From the NCBI GenBank assembly GCA_963920665.1, contig OY987265.1:39499001-39563000 (forward strand): 64,000 nt of DNA. The letters run 5' to 3'. Positions 12,791-26,640 of this stretch are shown here, piece after piece. The notes below the pieces were generated by a model that was not told the origin of the DNA, did not search any database, and was given only the letters and a program-made list of their open reading frames with translations. The first letter of the stretch is position 1, and each line of letters begins with the position of its first letter. This DNA is from Straminergon stramineum (Eukaryota > Streptophyta > Bryopsida > Hypnales > Calliergonaceae). Made by a program: the position numbers and the translations under genes.

Positions 12791-15700
12791 AATTCCCTAT
12801 ACATCATAAGATATGGCCACTCAAATTCTCAGTCTCTAAAACCCAAGGCACACACAACAAATTCACATACACACACTAGAAGAAGAGAGAAGACACCTAC
12901 CTACCTTTTTCCTCTAAAGTAGGTAGAATCAGCCCATGTACACATCACATGGGCCTCTAAACACCCATTGGCCCAAAGGAAACACCAAAAGGTAAATTCC
13001 TATTCATCTTTCAAGACCAAAGAACCCTAAAGGTCAAAACTAAGAAATAAACTATTTCTATCTCCTTAACTTTCAATTTTTAACACACAAATGTAATACA
13101 AAAAACTTGAATGAACTAAAAAACCTTCAACCAAAACCAAATGGAGGTAAAAACTAAAGTTGAAGAAGAGCGCTACGCCATCTATAAGAACTTGACGATG
13201 AACTTGACCGTGTTTGTGATGTAATTTGTACGTTCGGCCTTCATTAAAGGATTCACTGGCCCTTTCAACCAATGTTGGTGGCTAGGGCTTCCCTTAACTG
13301 GCCTAACCATACAATAGTATTGGTCGATGTTCAAGCCCTCATAACTTGTTTCAAATGTCACATCTTGGGTGCCCGGTTCAACACATCCAAGTTGAAGTAA
13401 AATTACCAAAGCATGAGCATCTCTTTGAAGATTTTCTTGCTAATACTACTCTATGTGAGGTTTCTTCAATGGATGAGAAGTTCCAATTTCATCTTACAAA
13501 TGGATTCACAATGGTGGAGAAATTGCTGGCTAAGATGGTTGAATTGACAGTTGTGATAAGGAAATCTCTAGCTTAGCCTCTGGTTGAAACTTTGGATCTT
13601 GCGACTCCATAAAAACCCTCCAGTTCGACATTCTAGAATCGAACTTCAAACTCACTCACAGATTCTATAAAACTTAAAAGAATTCCCAAAACTAGTGAAA
13701 CTTGTCCAAGGCTTTCGTCTTTTAAACAACTCCATAGGCAATAACCGTCACTTTGAAGCCACTGGAATTGTCACCAATAAGTTTGTCTTCCAAATCATAG
13801 AATCTATTCCAAATACAAAATAAATACATATTTTATATAATATATATATTTACATTATGACACCACAACCTAGTACTTGGACATCAATGGAAGTTTTGCC
13901 CGATCAAGGTAACAAGATCAACAACAACCATGCTTTAGTCAAAGTAAAAGAAATAATCAAAAACATTGTGTGGCCTTTGATGAAGACAATGAGTATGCTA
14001 CAAGTACTTTATAGAAAAAAAATGACAAACAAGGATGTTGAGAATCATATGCAAGTTATAGATCGACAAATATTATAACTAAAAAATGTCTCCTATTGTA
14101 TCAATGTTTGTACCACAAAAACTAATTAAAATAAATAAACCTTTCTCAAACCAAGTTTTCAAAACAAATCCCCATCCAAGTGCAAAATGTACCATATATG
14201 CCACCCTCTACCATCTTGAACTTGTTGTATTCAAGCTTTCTTGACCTTGCATTGTCAAATAGACAGGGTTTGCCTTAGAAAAACACCAAATTTCTAGATG
14301 TGACTAGATTTGGCTCCTATAAGAGTTTTACCTCCACTTTTGAGATAAATTGATAAAATAGCTATAACAAGGTTCTTTGTGTTTTGGCCTTTGAATTCTA
14401 AAGTGGAAGTTTAAGCTTTGTCTAATTGGCCTTTCAAGCAATGAAAAAATCTCTTCTACCTATAAGTTCTAAGTGGTCCAAACCTCAATGGAAAAGTTTA
14501 TAAATTGCAAAAGTTAGTAATTTGGGGTGTTTGGGCCAATCTAGACCAAAAACTTTGGACTTCAAAAATGAATTTGCCTAAAATCAATTTTTAATTATCC
14601 TAAGCTATAGAGTATTATCTGCCCATTCCAAAATGGTAAAGAACTTCCAAATTGACTTTTCTCTTTAATTCCAAAGGCTACAATACACATAGAATTTGAG
14701 GAAGTCTTCCATAGTGATGAAGCTAAAGACTGTAGTTAGGTTTATGAAATATAAACTAGTGTCTTAAGTCCAAAATGCACTAATGTTTTTCCTATAATGT
14801 TACATTTAAAATTTTATAATAAATCATTGAATTTCCTCTAAGATATTTATGTCATTGAACTAAGTATAGGCTAGAGAGCATTCTTTCTTTTTTTCCATTG
14901 ATATGTGACACAATTTTTTAAAGTTTTGCCAATAAACATTTATTGGATGGAAGGCACTCTTCACAACATTCATCATCCACCTAGTAGACAGTTGAGTAAT
15001 TTGGGATAAATACTTAATTTTGAAAAAAATTGAATCATTCAAAATTTAGAATGATGGCACCCTCACATCCTAGTGTTTATATTTTTGTAATATGAGTTTC
15101 ATGATTTTTTTAAAGATTTTTTCTTAAAAAACAAGATGTAGGATTTGGTATTTTGTACATGTTCACAATAAAATCCTTCAAATTCATCATCAATATTTCT
15201 CATGACTTTGGGGATGCTAATCGTAAACTCAAACTTGATTTTTTTTTCTTTTGAAACAAAAACATATATAAAGAAAAATAAATTCTTTTCTATCATATTA
15301 TTATATCCAGGCTATTAGATCTAGAAAAAAATAATTTGGAAAAAAAAGTTGAAATTTTAGGAAAATTATTTTTTCCAAAAACAATTGTATGGAAAAAATA
15401 CATATTTTGTTGTAATATTTTTATTTTAAGCATCTTCTAATTTCGATTTTCCAAAATTTGATTAAATATTTGATATGAATTGTCAACCTTGATAGCTAAG
15501 AATGGTACTTGAATTTGATTGCCTTACTAAGAAATTCTCTTAGTGGTGAGCAAACTAATTCCATGTATTTTGTATACTTGCCATTCTTTGGGGGGCTAAT
15601 TAAATATTTCCTAATGTCAATAAATATTTTGTTCTACTTATAGTCTTGTAGGAAATTTAAGGAGGAATATTCAATTATTCAAGTAGATTCTATGATAACT

Positions 15701-16769
15701 ATTTTGTCAAAACTTGTTGGAAATCTCTAGAAATATTGAACAACTACAAAAGAAAGAGAAGTCTTATGTAGAATTTGTCAAAAACAAATTTTTGCACCCA
15801 CCTTCTTGTAGAAACAAGGGTTGTGTAGATTAGAAAAATGAATACAAGAAAAATAAGGTGTACAAAGTAGGGGGGTTACCACTTCTTGTGTCCCAATGCA
15901 ATATATGAACAAACTTGAGGTTTTTAGAAAATTATGGACAAATACAAAAAAGTTATCTTGGTGTGAAATTAATATTATAGTGTTTGGAGAATGTCAATCT
16001 TATGTGAACATCTCCACAAAATTCCTATAATTGTAATTATATTCAAACAAATACATTATATTCTTTAATCACCTCACAAGTTCTAGTATAGAAGCGCACT
16101 ACAATATTACAAAATGAGGGTTATTAAACCCGAAATGTTTAGAGTCTTCTCTAGAATTGACGATTTGAGAAAAATCATTTTAAAGTACTATTTGGAAGAA
16201 TATTTTGGAATTGATGTACAAATGAAAGTTGTAGATTCCATCTGGATGGTTAGATTCACCAATGCTATCACCAATATTCTTTTAATAAAATTTGAAAGGA
16301 AAATTTCAAAATTCCTTCTAAATTTGGTTACAAGAAAAATGTTATTATTTTTTGAGTAAAATTTTTTGGAATGGATTTGAAATGAGGTTCTATGGATATG
16401 GTGATTTTTTGAAATTTTTGTGATCTTTAAATCTATGCATACCTCATTTTTGTGAATCTAGAATCAATGCAATTTTAGTTTGGTCAACCACTTGATGTAC
16501 TTGCACATTCATAATTTTAGGAAAATATGTATTCTAACAACAACAAATCCAACCATTAGATAGGACAACAACTTTATCATATATCTCCACAAATTAGGAT
16601 AACTTTCATCCATGTAAGAATGAGAATGAAATTTGAATTTCAATCTATTCATTGTCCAGAAAGTGGACATTGGAGTGCTCAAGAGTTAACAAAATTGCAT
16701 TTATAAACTTTTACTAGTGGCAATATGTTACCACCATTTCCATATTTGACTATGAAGATGCACCAACAA
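12791..16769. other. AT-rich stretch without a recognised gene
   Basis: Mostly featureless. A short + strand frame at 13335-13390 gives ITCFKCHILG, a half zinc-knuckle look, possibly more decayed retroelement. Poly-A/T-rich DNA fills about 15090-15420. Frames of 60-81 codons show no motifs. Confidence 0.4.
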
Positions 16770-17053
16770 CACTAGCTTGTGAGCATGAAAACGTGAACAT
16801 ATGAGCCTTGAGTATATGTATGAGTAGATCAATATCCTACAACCATTGAAGGTACTTATAATATAAATACCTATAATATATATAGATAACTATAACATGA
16901 GTATCCTATAATCATGGAAAGTTTCTATAATACAGACAAGTATAATATAGGTATTCCATAATCATGGAAGGTTTATTAATACAAACACCTACAATATAGG
17001 TATATAGTCTTCAAGGCTGAAAGCTCCTGATCCTAGGCTCACATAATAACACC
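16770..17053. mobile_element. TATAAT-rich MITE, family B copy 3
   Basis: The left end is CACTAGCTTGTGAGCATG and the right end GCTCACATAATAACACC. The interior repeats ACCTATAATATA and CCTATAATCATGGAA units several times. This is the longest complete copy seen. Confidence 0.65.
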
Positions 17054-17928
17054 CCTCAAAGAAGACCCAATTGACACCCTCCAAATACCCTCATGACAAG
17101 CTGACAAGTAAGATCTGTTCCCAGTCTCTTGCACAACCATTTGCCGGGGGGCTTTTTTTTCTGGCGAAATTTTGCCAGATCTGTCATAATCTGACCACTA
17201 AGAATCTGTCCCTCCAAAATCTGGCCTATGCAGTGAAGGCAGCAGAGGGGATACTAGTCCAAACAAAAAAGTGCAAATTTTGCACCCATCAGTCCATGAT
17301 TGAATTTGTCATGTCTGTCTTCTCATGGGTCATTTCCCTAGTCTACCCGTCATCCATCGCATCCCATCTTTCTCGCGTACGACCACAACTTCTGAAAAGA
17401 ACTGCATCGGCATCTTCTAGGCGTCCCATTCTTCCTTGTACAGACAATCGATCATGACTTCTGAAAAGAAAAGTAAATTAAAAAAAACCCGGAAAAATAG
17501 GTCCTGCATCCCGGGCATCATTCCTTCCATTGTAAGTTGTCAAGGACTGGTGGAAGCCTTTTAAGCTCCTGTTAACTTAAGCTCCCGGCCTTCTGGGTAG
17601 TTGAATGTGCTCCTGTAAGCTTAAGTTATGTGATTCAGTGGCCACTTGATTGACAGAGCCGACACTCTTGCGGACGCTTTTTTCGGGAACCACGTGAAAT
17701 GGCCAGGACAGGACTGGACGGGACAGGGCTGTCCGTCCGATCCTCTGCAGTCTGTGGCAGCGGCCAACATGTACACATCCAGTACATAAGCTTACGGCTA
17801 AAACAGTGATTATCATATTGTAAACGCCAATCACAAGTGCGGCACGGCATGGCACGTTGTATCCCATTGGCTTGGAAAAATAAGGTTGATTACCGTTTAT
17901 GTTTTTCATTTTATTTGACGAGGCATGC
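17054..17928. other. GC-richer island with a G-box, no recognised gene
   Basis: GC content rises sharply over its neighbours. A + strand frame of 128 codons (17071-17457) and a minus frame of 110 codons (17577-17909) show no known domain. There is a G-box core CACGTG at 17691-17696 and a GGACAGGACT-type microrepeat near 17703-17727. It may be a relic promoter or exon; function is unproven. Confidence 0.35.
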
Positions 17929-18195
17929 TTAACCCCTAAACGTCACAGTGGACGTTTTCCAGACCTTGAGTAGTCAACTTTTCTGAAATTCAGGGTTCAT
18001 CAAATGTTATAATCTGAAAATCCCAACGGTGGATTCTTTCAAAACTTGCACAATAGTAGTGATCAGACAGTTGGCTCCCCGAATCAGCGGTGAAGTCTTC
18101 AATAAATGAGGCAACTTCAAACTATTCTGGGTTGTTCAAAAGGGTTGTTCAAATTCCCAATTTTGGGTGTTCAGCCTGTGACGTTGAGGGGTTAA
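17929..18195. mobile_element. short TTAA-flanked MITE, complete copy
   Basis: The left end is TTAACCCCTAAACGTCACAG. The right end, reversed, is TTAACCCCTCAACGTCACAG, with one mismatch in 20. The 267-bp body is non-coding. The ends link the CCCCTAAA group to the CCCTTGAACG group at 43040. Confidence 0.8.
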
Positions 18196-18767
18196 GTTAA
18201 CAGTTGGGGTCCAATAATCTGACCAAGAAAATTTCTTCCTAGGCAGATTCAGCAAAATGTTCATGAATATTTAGGAAGATTCTAAGTTAGCACACTCAAA
18301 CAATGGATAAGGTAGAAGCTCTCATAACCACTTTTGTGTACCCATAACCGTCACCTTCTGAAATCTTGGAAAATCTTTGGAAGGGAGTAGATGTGATTAC
18401 AAGGATAGACTACATTTGAATATTAGACCCCAATTTTTGGTATTAGGTACATTTGTGGTCAGCTCATTAAAATTTTCACAACTTATTTATGAGGGTGTGG
18501 AGATAAGACATTTAGAAAGTGCATATGAATTGTATTTCTCCTGCAAATCCAATAATTTGTTGGATGTCTATTTATTGAAATCATATTCAAAAACCTTAAA
18601 TTCTTGGTTATGGGTGTTGCTACCTTAGATTTTCAAATAACAAATTGCATTGGAATGGTAGTGAATGGTAGTATGGAGTACTTGATCATCACAACAAATA
18701 TATGCATGTGAATTTCAAAATTGTAGAACAAGTTGGAGCTTTTCTAAAGGCTATCTATCATCCAATA
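18196..18767. other. AT-rich stretch without recognised feature
   Basis: Nothing beyond an 83-codon motif-free frame (18377-18628). Confidence 0.4.
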
Positions 18768-18983
18768 ATATTAGTGTGTGAGCATGGAAATGTGAATATG
18801 TGAGCCTTGAGCATGTGTATAAGTGGATATACTACAACCATAGAAGGTGTTTATAACATAAACACCTATAATATAGATATCTATAACATAGCTACACTAT
18901 TATCATAGAAGGTTTCTATTATATAGACACCTACAATATATGTGGTGTAGTCTTCTAGACTTAGAGACTTACATAATAACAAC
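18768..18983. mobile_element. TATAAT-rich MITE, family B copy 4
   Basis: The left end is ATTAGTGTGTGAGCATGG and the right end CTTACATAATAACAAC. The interior has ACACCTATAATATAG and ATCATAGAAGGTTTCT units as in copies 2 and 3. Confidence 0.6.
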
Positions 18984-21900
18984 GCTTTCTATCATCTAGT
19001 GTTGCCATCTTTTGAGTATGCTAGAGCTTTGTGAAGTTCATGAACTTTGGGCTAGTTGAATTTACCTAGGAAGAAAAATTTGTAAGATTATTGGACCTAA
19101 ATATACATTCTTCTTAAAGTCAAGGTTCCTTAGTTGTAGACTACATGTTGGTGGCCTCAAAGTGTTGTTTTGTATAAGTTTTATTATTGAAATTATCCAA
19201 GCAAGGGGGTTTAGGGTTTAGGGTCAATTGTGTTAGTGGTCATAGGGGATTCTAGATTTTATTCAAATGCGTAATTTCATGAATATCTTTTGAGTTTCAA
19301 CAGAGTATGAATAAACTACATAATTTCAAAAGTACTCAAAATAGGTGTGCCAATAATGTATCCTAGTTGACCACAAATTTTTCTTAGTGGACTCATTATT
19401 CAAAAGCTCTAAATGTAAAAATTTGCCTCCGATTTAATATTTAATATTTTTGAATCTCAATAGGATGATTTGGGGGTTTTGATTTCAAATATGAAATAAT
19501 TTTTTTTAAAACTTAATGATGAATGCTTCAAAATAAGTTCATGCACTTCTACATTGAGAGATATTTTTTAACCTCTAAAATTTTGTGGGGATTTGAAACC
19601 AATATTGATCTTGCAATTGATAGGGAGGTTTTTGAAGCCCTTTCTAAAGGTGAAGTTCTGTCTTCCAAGATTTTTAGAAAAAAATATATATGTCCTATAA
19701 CTTAAGAAATTTAACCAATATGCTACAAAATGATTTGAGAATATATGACAAATATTTAACCAATAAGACTTTCATGTTCATCTTTAAGAAAACTATAAAG
19801 TGGAAAGTATTACTTCATGAAAGAAAATACAAATTGCTTATATCTTTGACAAAAATTTGTTGATTGTCAATCCCAATGGTGAGACTATTCTAGTAAACAA
19901 TATGTATCCCTTGTTTTTTAATCCTTTAGAATTTGTGTAGAATAAGCAACTTCATTTGGTTTTTTGCCTTCATTGTTCACGAAAAGAACCCTTCATAAGT
20001 TTCATCTCATAAGTTGAAATTGAATGGCTCTAAGGTTTTTAACTTATCAATTTATCCAATAAAAGAAAATTGACTTAATTGTATGCACAATTTGGTTGGA
20101 TAGATTGATAAATAAATTTGACTTGTTTGCATGCACAATTTTTATTTTTGGGTACACGTTTTGTATGCGAATCCAAAAATATAATTTGTAGGCACATACA
20201 AATTTGGATGCATTATCTATAAACTTTTGAGTGATTTGGCTTACAATTTCTCCAATTATTGAAGGATTTGTGAAGATTTCTCACTTGGCAATCTTGCTGA
20301 CACTCGATGACATTCTTCCTTCATGACAATGATAAGAAAAAATATTTTTTAGGCTATCAAGAATGCGTTTTAGAACTTTATTCATTAGTTCTTCTTCTCA
20401 TTTTTCCTCATTACAATACAACACTCCATCATTTGGGTTCTAGAAAAGGTCATTTTGAATTTTTGATGAATTTATTGATTTTTTTGGAAGCTTTATTCTT
20501 TTCAATTGAATCTTATTAATATAAGGTTGATAAAGTCTTTTGCGAAGTGAATTCAAGTTTTGATTTTTTGTATGCTAGTTTCCAACCTTAGCATTTACAT
20601 CACACTTAGAGACCCAAAAAAACTCAGTATTGTTTAATTCTCATTAAATTTTGAAGTTGAAATACCCCCATGGGTAAATAATGGAAAAAAATACTTTTCT
20701 TTGAGCTTGTAGATCTCAAAAATATTAAGGAATTTGAGTTTGAATTTTCTTTTGTATATATCTAGCATGAAGTTGATAATCATAACTTATGGTTACAATT
20801 GTCATAGTTTAATTTGATTTTCATTGAAAAATCTTTACATAAAAGTGACAATTTTTTGCAGATTTTGGACTAAGAATGTCTAAGGAATTTTAAGGGTGAT
20901 CATTTGACCCTACTTATCATGCTGAAAAAGACACCATTCATGTAGAAGAAGTAACCACATTGGATCTTATATTACCTATAAAAATGGCTCAAATTGGGAG
21001 TGTCATATGTTATGGGATCACATTGAATATGAAGACAAACCTTTATCAATACTTTGTACCTCATTTCATGCTCCTTTTTTTTGTCAAATACACAAAAATA
21101 TCATGTAGTGATCACAACCATGTTCTCTAGACATGTAATGGTTAAAACTTCACTTAGTGCATTAAGATTTAGAATGTTCATTAAATTCATTGATTTAGTA
21201 ATTCACAAATTTAATAAATTCATTAAAATATTATTTACAAAGAATGGTCCTTGACACTTAGTGACAATACTCTAGAATTTTCTCATGAGTTACGTGGAAG
21301 TACAAGTTAATCACATGCCATTATCACTCACAATCCATATATTTGGATGATATTTATATGTAGATGACAATTGAGCATTGTTCATCTTATTATAGGTGAC
21401 CCACAATAAAATGTGCAATTACCTTGCACTTCAGATACTATTAAAAAATATTGTTATTACAAAAAAATACATTATCAAATAAATCTATTATATCTAAAGA
21501 AGTCTTGTGCAACGATTTAATAATTTTAAAACCTATAAAATATTTATGTTTAACAAATTATTGTAATTCAATACTTGTTTTTTGGTAGCACCTAAAAAAT
21601 GGAAGTATCCATATCAAAACTTTGTTTGTATATAAATATGGATGATAATTTTCTAATGTAACAAAATACCTAAATTCCAAATGGATAACCCTCTAGTCAA
21701 AGTTTAACTTTGCATTGTCTTGAAATGATTTGTATTCATAATAAATAAAAAATTGAAAAATAATATGGTACTTTAATCCTTAAAACTTAGACTAAGCCCA
21801 AGGGGCTTTGTGAAAAGTCAACCCTACATTTCACATATAGCTCAATTTTAAATGTCTTTAAACTTGACTATGAAAATCTAGTTTCAATAATCTAATTTTG

Positions 21901-23065
21901 ATTGTGTATTTTTTTCCAATTTTTTTGAAATTATAATTTTTGAGGCACTTGGAAGGAAACATCTTGAATGTTAAAAAAACATCACTTTTGAGTTTTTTCT
22001 ATACCAATTTCTCTTAGGAGTACAAAAATTATACCGTGATGTTTATTAAGTCTATCATCTCCATTTTTGCTAAAACATTCATAGCATTTCAAAACTTTTA
22101 TAATTACTATTATTTTTTCAAAAAAAATATTTTTCAAAAATCATAGAAACTCATTTTAATGTTTATATAATTATGAAAGTTGAAGTTAAATTTTGGATAT
22201 ACATCACCACATAAGAAAATATCAAAATTTTGATAGTTGTATTTTAATATAAATGAACTAATGAAGTTTGACCAAGCTAGAACAAAATTATAAATTTCAA
22301 TATAAGTGAATAGAGAGAAAGAGCCACATACAAGAAATGTGTGACCCAAGGAGAATCTCTAGATTTTTGCATTGCTACGAAATGAGTCAGAGTACCTAAA
22401 GTCAATAGATTGATTAATCTAGTACCACAATGGACTTGAATCTCATACAACTTGAAATTCAAATTCCATAAAATCCTTCTGATATTTATTATTTATAAAA
22501 ATTTGTATAATTCATAATATCTAATATGTAGAGAAGACATGGTAAATATTTAGTCATGAAACAAGAAATAAAATAGTTAAAGGATATGTGAAAAGATAAT
22601 AGTGTAAACAATAGGTAAAATTAAATAGTGAAAGATCCAATTAACAACATAGCATGAGAGATGACTTTTCATCTACATAAAATTATGAAAAAATATAGAG
22701 AATATATAAACAGAGCATCTTGCAATGCAAGATCATCAAAAAGTTTGCAAGGTTTTATAGAGAAGATGCTTGAATGTTATTAGGGTTTAGCTAAAATAGA
22801 TGAAATTGTTAGACAATTTGCATTTCTAATAAGAAATGTGATTTAGAGGGGTTTTTTGGCCTTTGAATCAATCATTATCATGTAATTTTACATTTCAAGG
22901 TTCAACATTTTTTCGATAAATTGAACCAAATTCTACTGCAAGTTCCAAAGGCAAATCAACATCTTATTTGTCATCGCCTTCAACAAAGGTCAAAACAAAT
23001 TCTCCAAATAAATAAATTGTATATTATGGTTTCAATTGAACACTTCCCATTTATATATTTTTGAA
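18984..23065. other. AT-rich stretch without a recognised gene
   Basis: No gene and no clear element boundaries were seen. Two plant-telomere-type units (TTTAGGGTTTAGGG) occur at about 19210-19223. Confidence 0.4.
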
Positions 23066-24545
23066 TTAACCCCTAGAGGCCCAAACTGCATTTTTTGGCA
23101 ACATAGCAATTTTGGGCAGCTCACTACGAATGGAGCTTTTCTTTTCTTTTTCTTTGAAATTTTCATACAACATGTGCCCGAGGAGTAGCTTTAAGGCCCA
23201 AAAGTTTTCATAACTTTTGACTACATGGTTAAAAAGTTATGGCATGATATGTAATCTTCATTGATCTTCGGGCAGCCCAAAAATTTCTTAAAAAAATGCT
23301 TTTTGAAGAAATAAAAATCTGAAATTGGTTTTCTAGATTTATATAAGGTAAGCCTGACTATGATAGGTAGAAAGAGTGGTCTGAACTGTTGCCATTAGCT
23401 AAATGATTCAGATTTTTTCCATACATAGACATATGTGAGAATTGAAGGAAGCAATTGAAAATTTATTTTTTTAGACAAAGTAAGAATTTTTTACGAATTT
23501 TTGAAGTGTACGGCCCAATTGGCCCAACACAATCTATAACCTACCCCAAATCAGCAAAAAGGATTTCCATAATGGTCATCTTACCACCTAAAGCAGTCAC
23601 AACAGTTTCTAACATGGCTACATCATTTCCTAACATGGCCATGACATAAAGGAATAAAAAAATAACTTTTTATGACCAATTTACACTTGAATGGTGTAAG
23701 TGCCCTATGACAATCACTAATAACTCCATGACCATCTCCCAAGACAAGATTATGGCCACAAATTAGCCTAATGTAGTCCTAATTTCATTTATCAGAAAAA
23801 ATCTGTCATGGGTTGGTGTAAGACTCTAATGGGTGTTTTTCTAGATGATTGCATTAGGCAATTTGCCTGTCATGGGATGGTTTCCCTTATACATGGAAAG
23901 CTTTGAATCTTTCCATTTTGATTAATGAAATGAAAGTTATGAAGAGTTTTAGTTTGTCGGTAGTTTCGGATTCTCTACTCTAAAATAAACTTCAAAGTCC
24001 TTTATTTAATTCAATTTTCAACATTTTTGGAAAAAAAAAAAATCATAGGATGTAGATTGTTTATTACAACATTACAACCATTGGGATTGGCATTTTTCAA
24101 TTCCATTAATAAATGGTTAACAATTTAGTATTTTGAATCATTCTCTACTTCTTTGTACTTACTATTTTTTTCCTATTTGTTATACAATTCCAAATGATCT
24201 GAAATTTTTCAAGCATGTAGCCAACTTGCCTTGAAGAAAGAATTCAAAGAGTAACCACCCTTTTATAATTTTTTTTTCATACAAATGTGACCTTCTGAAG
24301 AGAAGCTGCCCGTTTATCACAAGGCCCAAAAAAGGATTTTTGTCACTTCAAATGCAAATATCTTGCAATCTACATGGTGGAAATTTCTGAATTTTTTTCC
24401 AAATCTTCTCAAATTAGCATACTACAAGATCTTATGGTTACATGTGTCCAGAAATGTTTTTTTCCTAAAATTTGGTGCTTGTACTAGAAATGACAGTTTT
24501 AGAGCATTTTCGGAAAAAACATAGTTTGAAACGTTTAGGGGTTAA
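23066..24545. mobile_element. TTAA-flanked MITE, long copy with a nested insertion
   Basis: The left end is TTAACCCCTAGAGGCCCAAA. The right end, reversed, is TTAACCCCTAAACGTTTCAA. It aligns along its length with 29127-30062 but is about 540 bases longer, because of the insertion at 23345-23888. It carries the shared box CACTTCAAATG...ATATCTTGCAATC at 24344-24377. Confidence 0.8.
23345..23888. mobile_element. MITE with AAGG..A ends nested in a TTAA element
   Basis: This block is missing from the otherwise collinear copy at 29127-30062. Its ends are AAGGTAAGCCTGACTATGA and, reversed, AAGGGAAACCATCCCATGA. They resemble the ends of the insertion at 43579-44022. The interior is non-coding. Confidence 0.6.
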
Positions 24546-25724
24546 ATTTTTAAAATTTATTAATCCTTGACAACCAATCAAAAATATCATTAAGTTCTTG
24601 AAAAATGAGGACCAAATTAAACAATTTTGTATATGGAGGTAAAACAATGGACTTGGCATTTGTATACAAAGGGATTACTAATTTATTGAAAGAGGAGGGG
24701 TTTAGGGCTCAATACGGCCAATGTTTGCAAAGATGGGAAACTTAAAATTTAAAGTGATTTTTAAAGTTTTGCTTTTGGTATTATAATTGCACTTATTTTG
24801 TGTGTTATATTACATCCTTTTGAAATATTCAAAATTAACACGTCATATGCATTGATACGAACAAAACACAAGTGAATTTGAGAGCAAATATCATTCTTTA
24901 TATTTTGTACATAAAGATTATTAATTCTACAAGGATTACAATTAGGAAAGTTAAAATTCATTTTCACATCTTGACAGGAATGCATGCATGCACTTGAAGG
25001 AATTTCATGTGAACTTATACTAAAATTTATAGAATTTGATATTTCATATTTGTGTATGCTATTCAAGTCTAATTCTCACATGTGAATGAATGCATAATAA
25101 ACTATATACATCATGAATAATACATCTATTACTTCTAGTAAGTATCAATATGTTCCAAAAGGTACACTTTATGGGTTGACAACATTTGCTTTCACTAATT
25201 TAGCTATAGTATGATTGCAATAGACATACTGATTAAGTCAACATCTATGAGCTTCCTATTGTAGTTTTTAGATGTAATTGCATTTTACATATCTAAATAT
25301 AGAGCTACAAGTCTACAACAAAGAGAAAAGGAGAGGAATTTCAACGGTGTGAGTGCCGTTGGTGTACGTAAAAGAATTTGTTCACCTAAGTTTCCACACC
25401 TATCTCTAAAAAGTTAGACAAGGAACACATAGGCAATATAGCTTATGAGAAGAGAGACTCTATCTAATTTTGCTAAATAAAGGACTAGACTAGAAGAATC
25501 AAAAGGATGGATGGTTGGATTGTAGATGAGATGTGTGAGGTAGTGAATGGTAGTATGGTAATGAATTTGCAATGGAAATGTGGGAGAGTGGATTGTAAAA
25601 GATTAGGTGATGTCAAGAATAGTAGTTAGTGGTTCGTTGTTTTCATATTTATGTTTCTAAAAGAGAGTGTCAGTGGCAAAATTTAATAGCAATGTTATAG
25701 TACAAAGAAACCATGCGAATGTGA
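24546..25724. other. AT-rich stretch without recognised feature
   Basis: A 101-codon minus frame at 24761-25066 is motif-free. No gene is supported. Confidence 0.4.
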
Positions 25725-26640
25725 TTAACCCCTAAAGTTCCTTGACTATGTTATCACCAAAAATTCTCAAAAACTACCATTTCTAATACAAGTACCAATT
25801 TTTTGAAAAATATAATTTTTGGACTTATATATCCATAGGATCTTGTAGTAATCTAGATTGAGAACATGTGGAAAATTTTTCAGAAATTTCCACCATGTAG
25901 ATTGTAAGATATTTGCATTTGAAGTGACAAAAATCCTTTTTTGGGCCCTATGAAAAAACGGGCAATAACACTTTACAAGGTTACATTTGTATGAAAAAAT
26001 GTTCCAAATGGTGTTACTTCTTTAGATTCACTCTTCAAGGCAAGTTGGATACATGCTTGAAAAATTTCAGATCATTTGGAATTATGCAACATATAGGAAA
26101 AAAATAGTAAGTAGAAAGATGTGGAGAATGATTCAAAATACTAGATTGTTAATAATTTATTGATGGAATTGAAAAATGCCAATCCCAATGTTTGTAATGT
26201 TGGAATAAATAATCTACAACTTATTTATTTATTTTCCAAAATATTGAAAATTGAGTTAAATAAAGGACTTCAAAGTTTATTTTAGAGTAGAAAATCCATA
26301 ATAGCCCACAAACTAAAACATTTCATAACTTTTGACTCATAGATCAAAATGGAATGATTCAAAGCTTTCTATGTACATATAAATATGATTTCTGATTTTT
26401 GTATCTGAAAAAAGTGATTTTTTTAGATCTACCTAGGCTGCCTGAGTTGAGAAACAAACTACATATTAAGCCCATAACTTTTGACTCTTGTTTCCAAATG
26501 TCTTGAAACTTAGTGCACATGAAAGATATTCCTAGTCCACACCTTCTACTAAAGTTTTGGCCAAAAACATAAAAACTTCTAGTCACACGTACCTGCCCAA
26601 AATTTCTATGTTGCCAAAAAATGCACCTTGGGCCTATGGA
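25725..26640. mobile_element. TTAA-flanked MITE, reverse orientation, right end decayed
   Basis: The left end, TTAACCCCTAAAGTTCCTTG, equals the reversed right end of 29127-30062. The interior matches that copy in reverse, and the far end has TTGGCAACATAG reversed, but its terminal TTAA is lost. The shared box lies at 25891-25926. Confidence 0.7.

Noticed and set aside
13341..13390. CFKCHILG reading, possible zinc knuckle
   Set aside because: Only half of the CCHC pattern is present and the frame breaks soon after. Noted but not called a gene.
17071..17457. 128-codon + strand frame in a GC-richer island
   Set aside because: There is no domain or conserved pattern, and fewer stops are expected where GC rises. 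Kept only as part of the island description.
19210..19223. TTTAGGGTTTAGGG (also at 37588-37601), possible telomere relics
   Set aside because: Only two units at each site, too few to argue for an interstitial telomere. Could be ordinary telo-box-like sequence.
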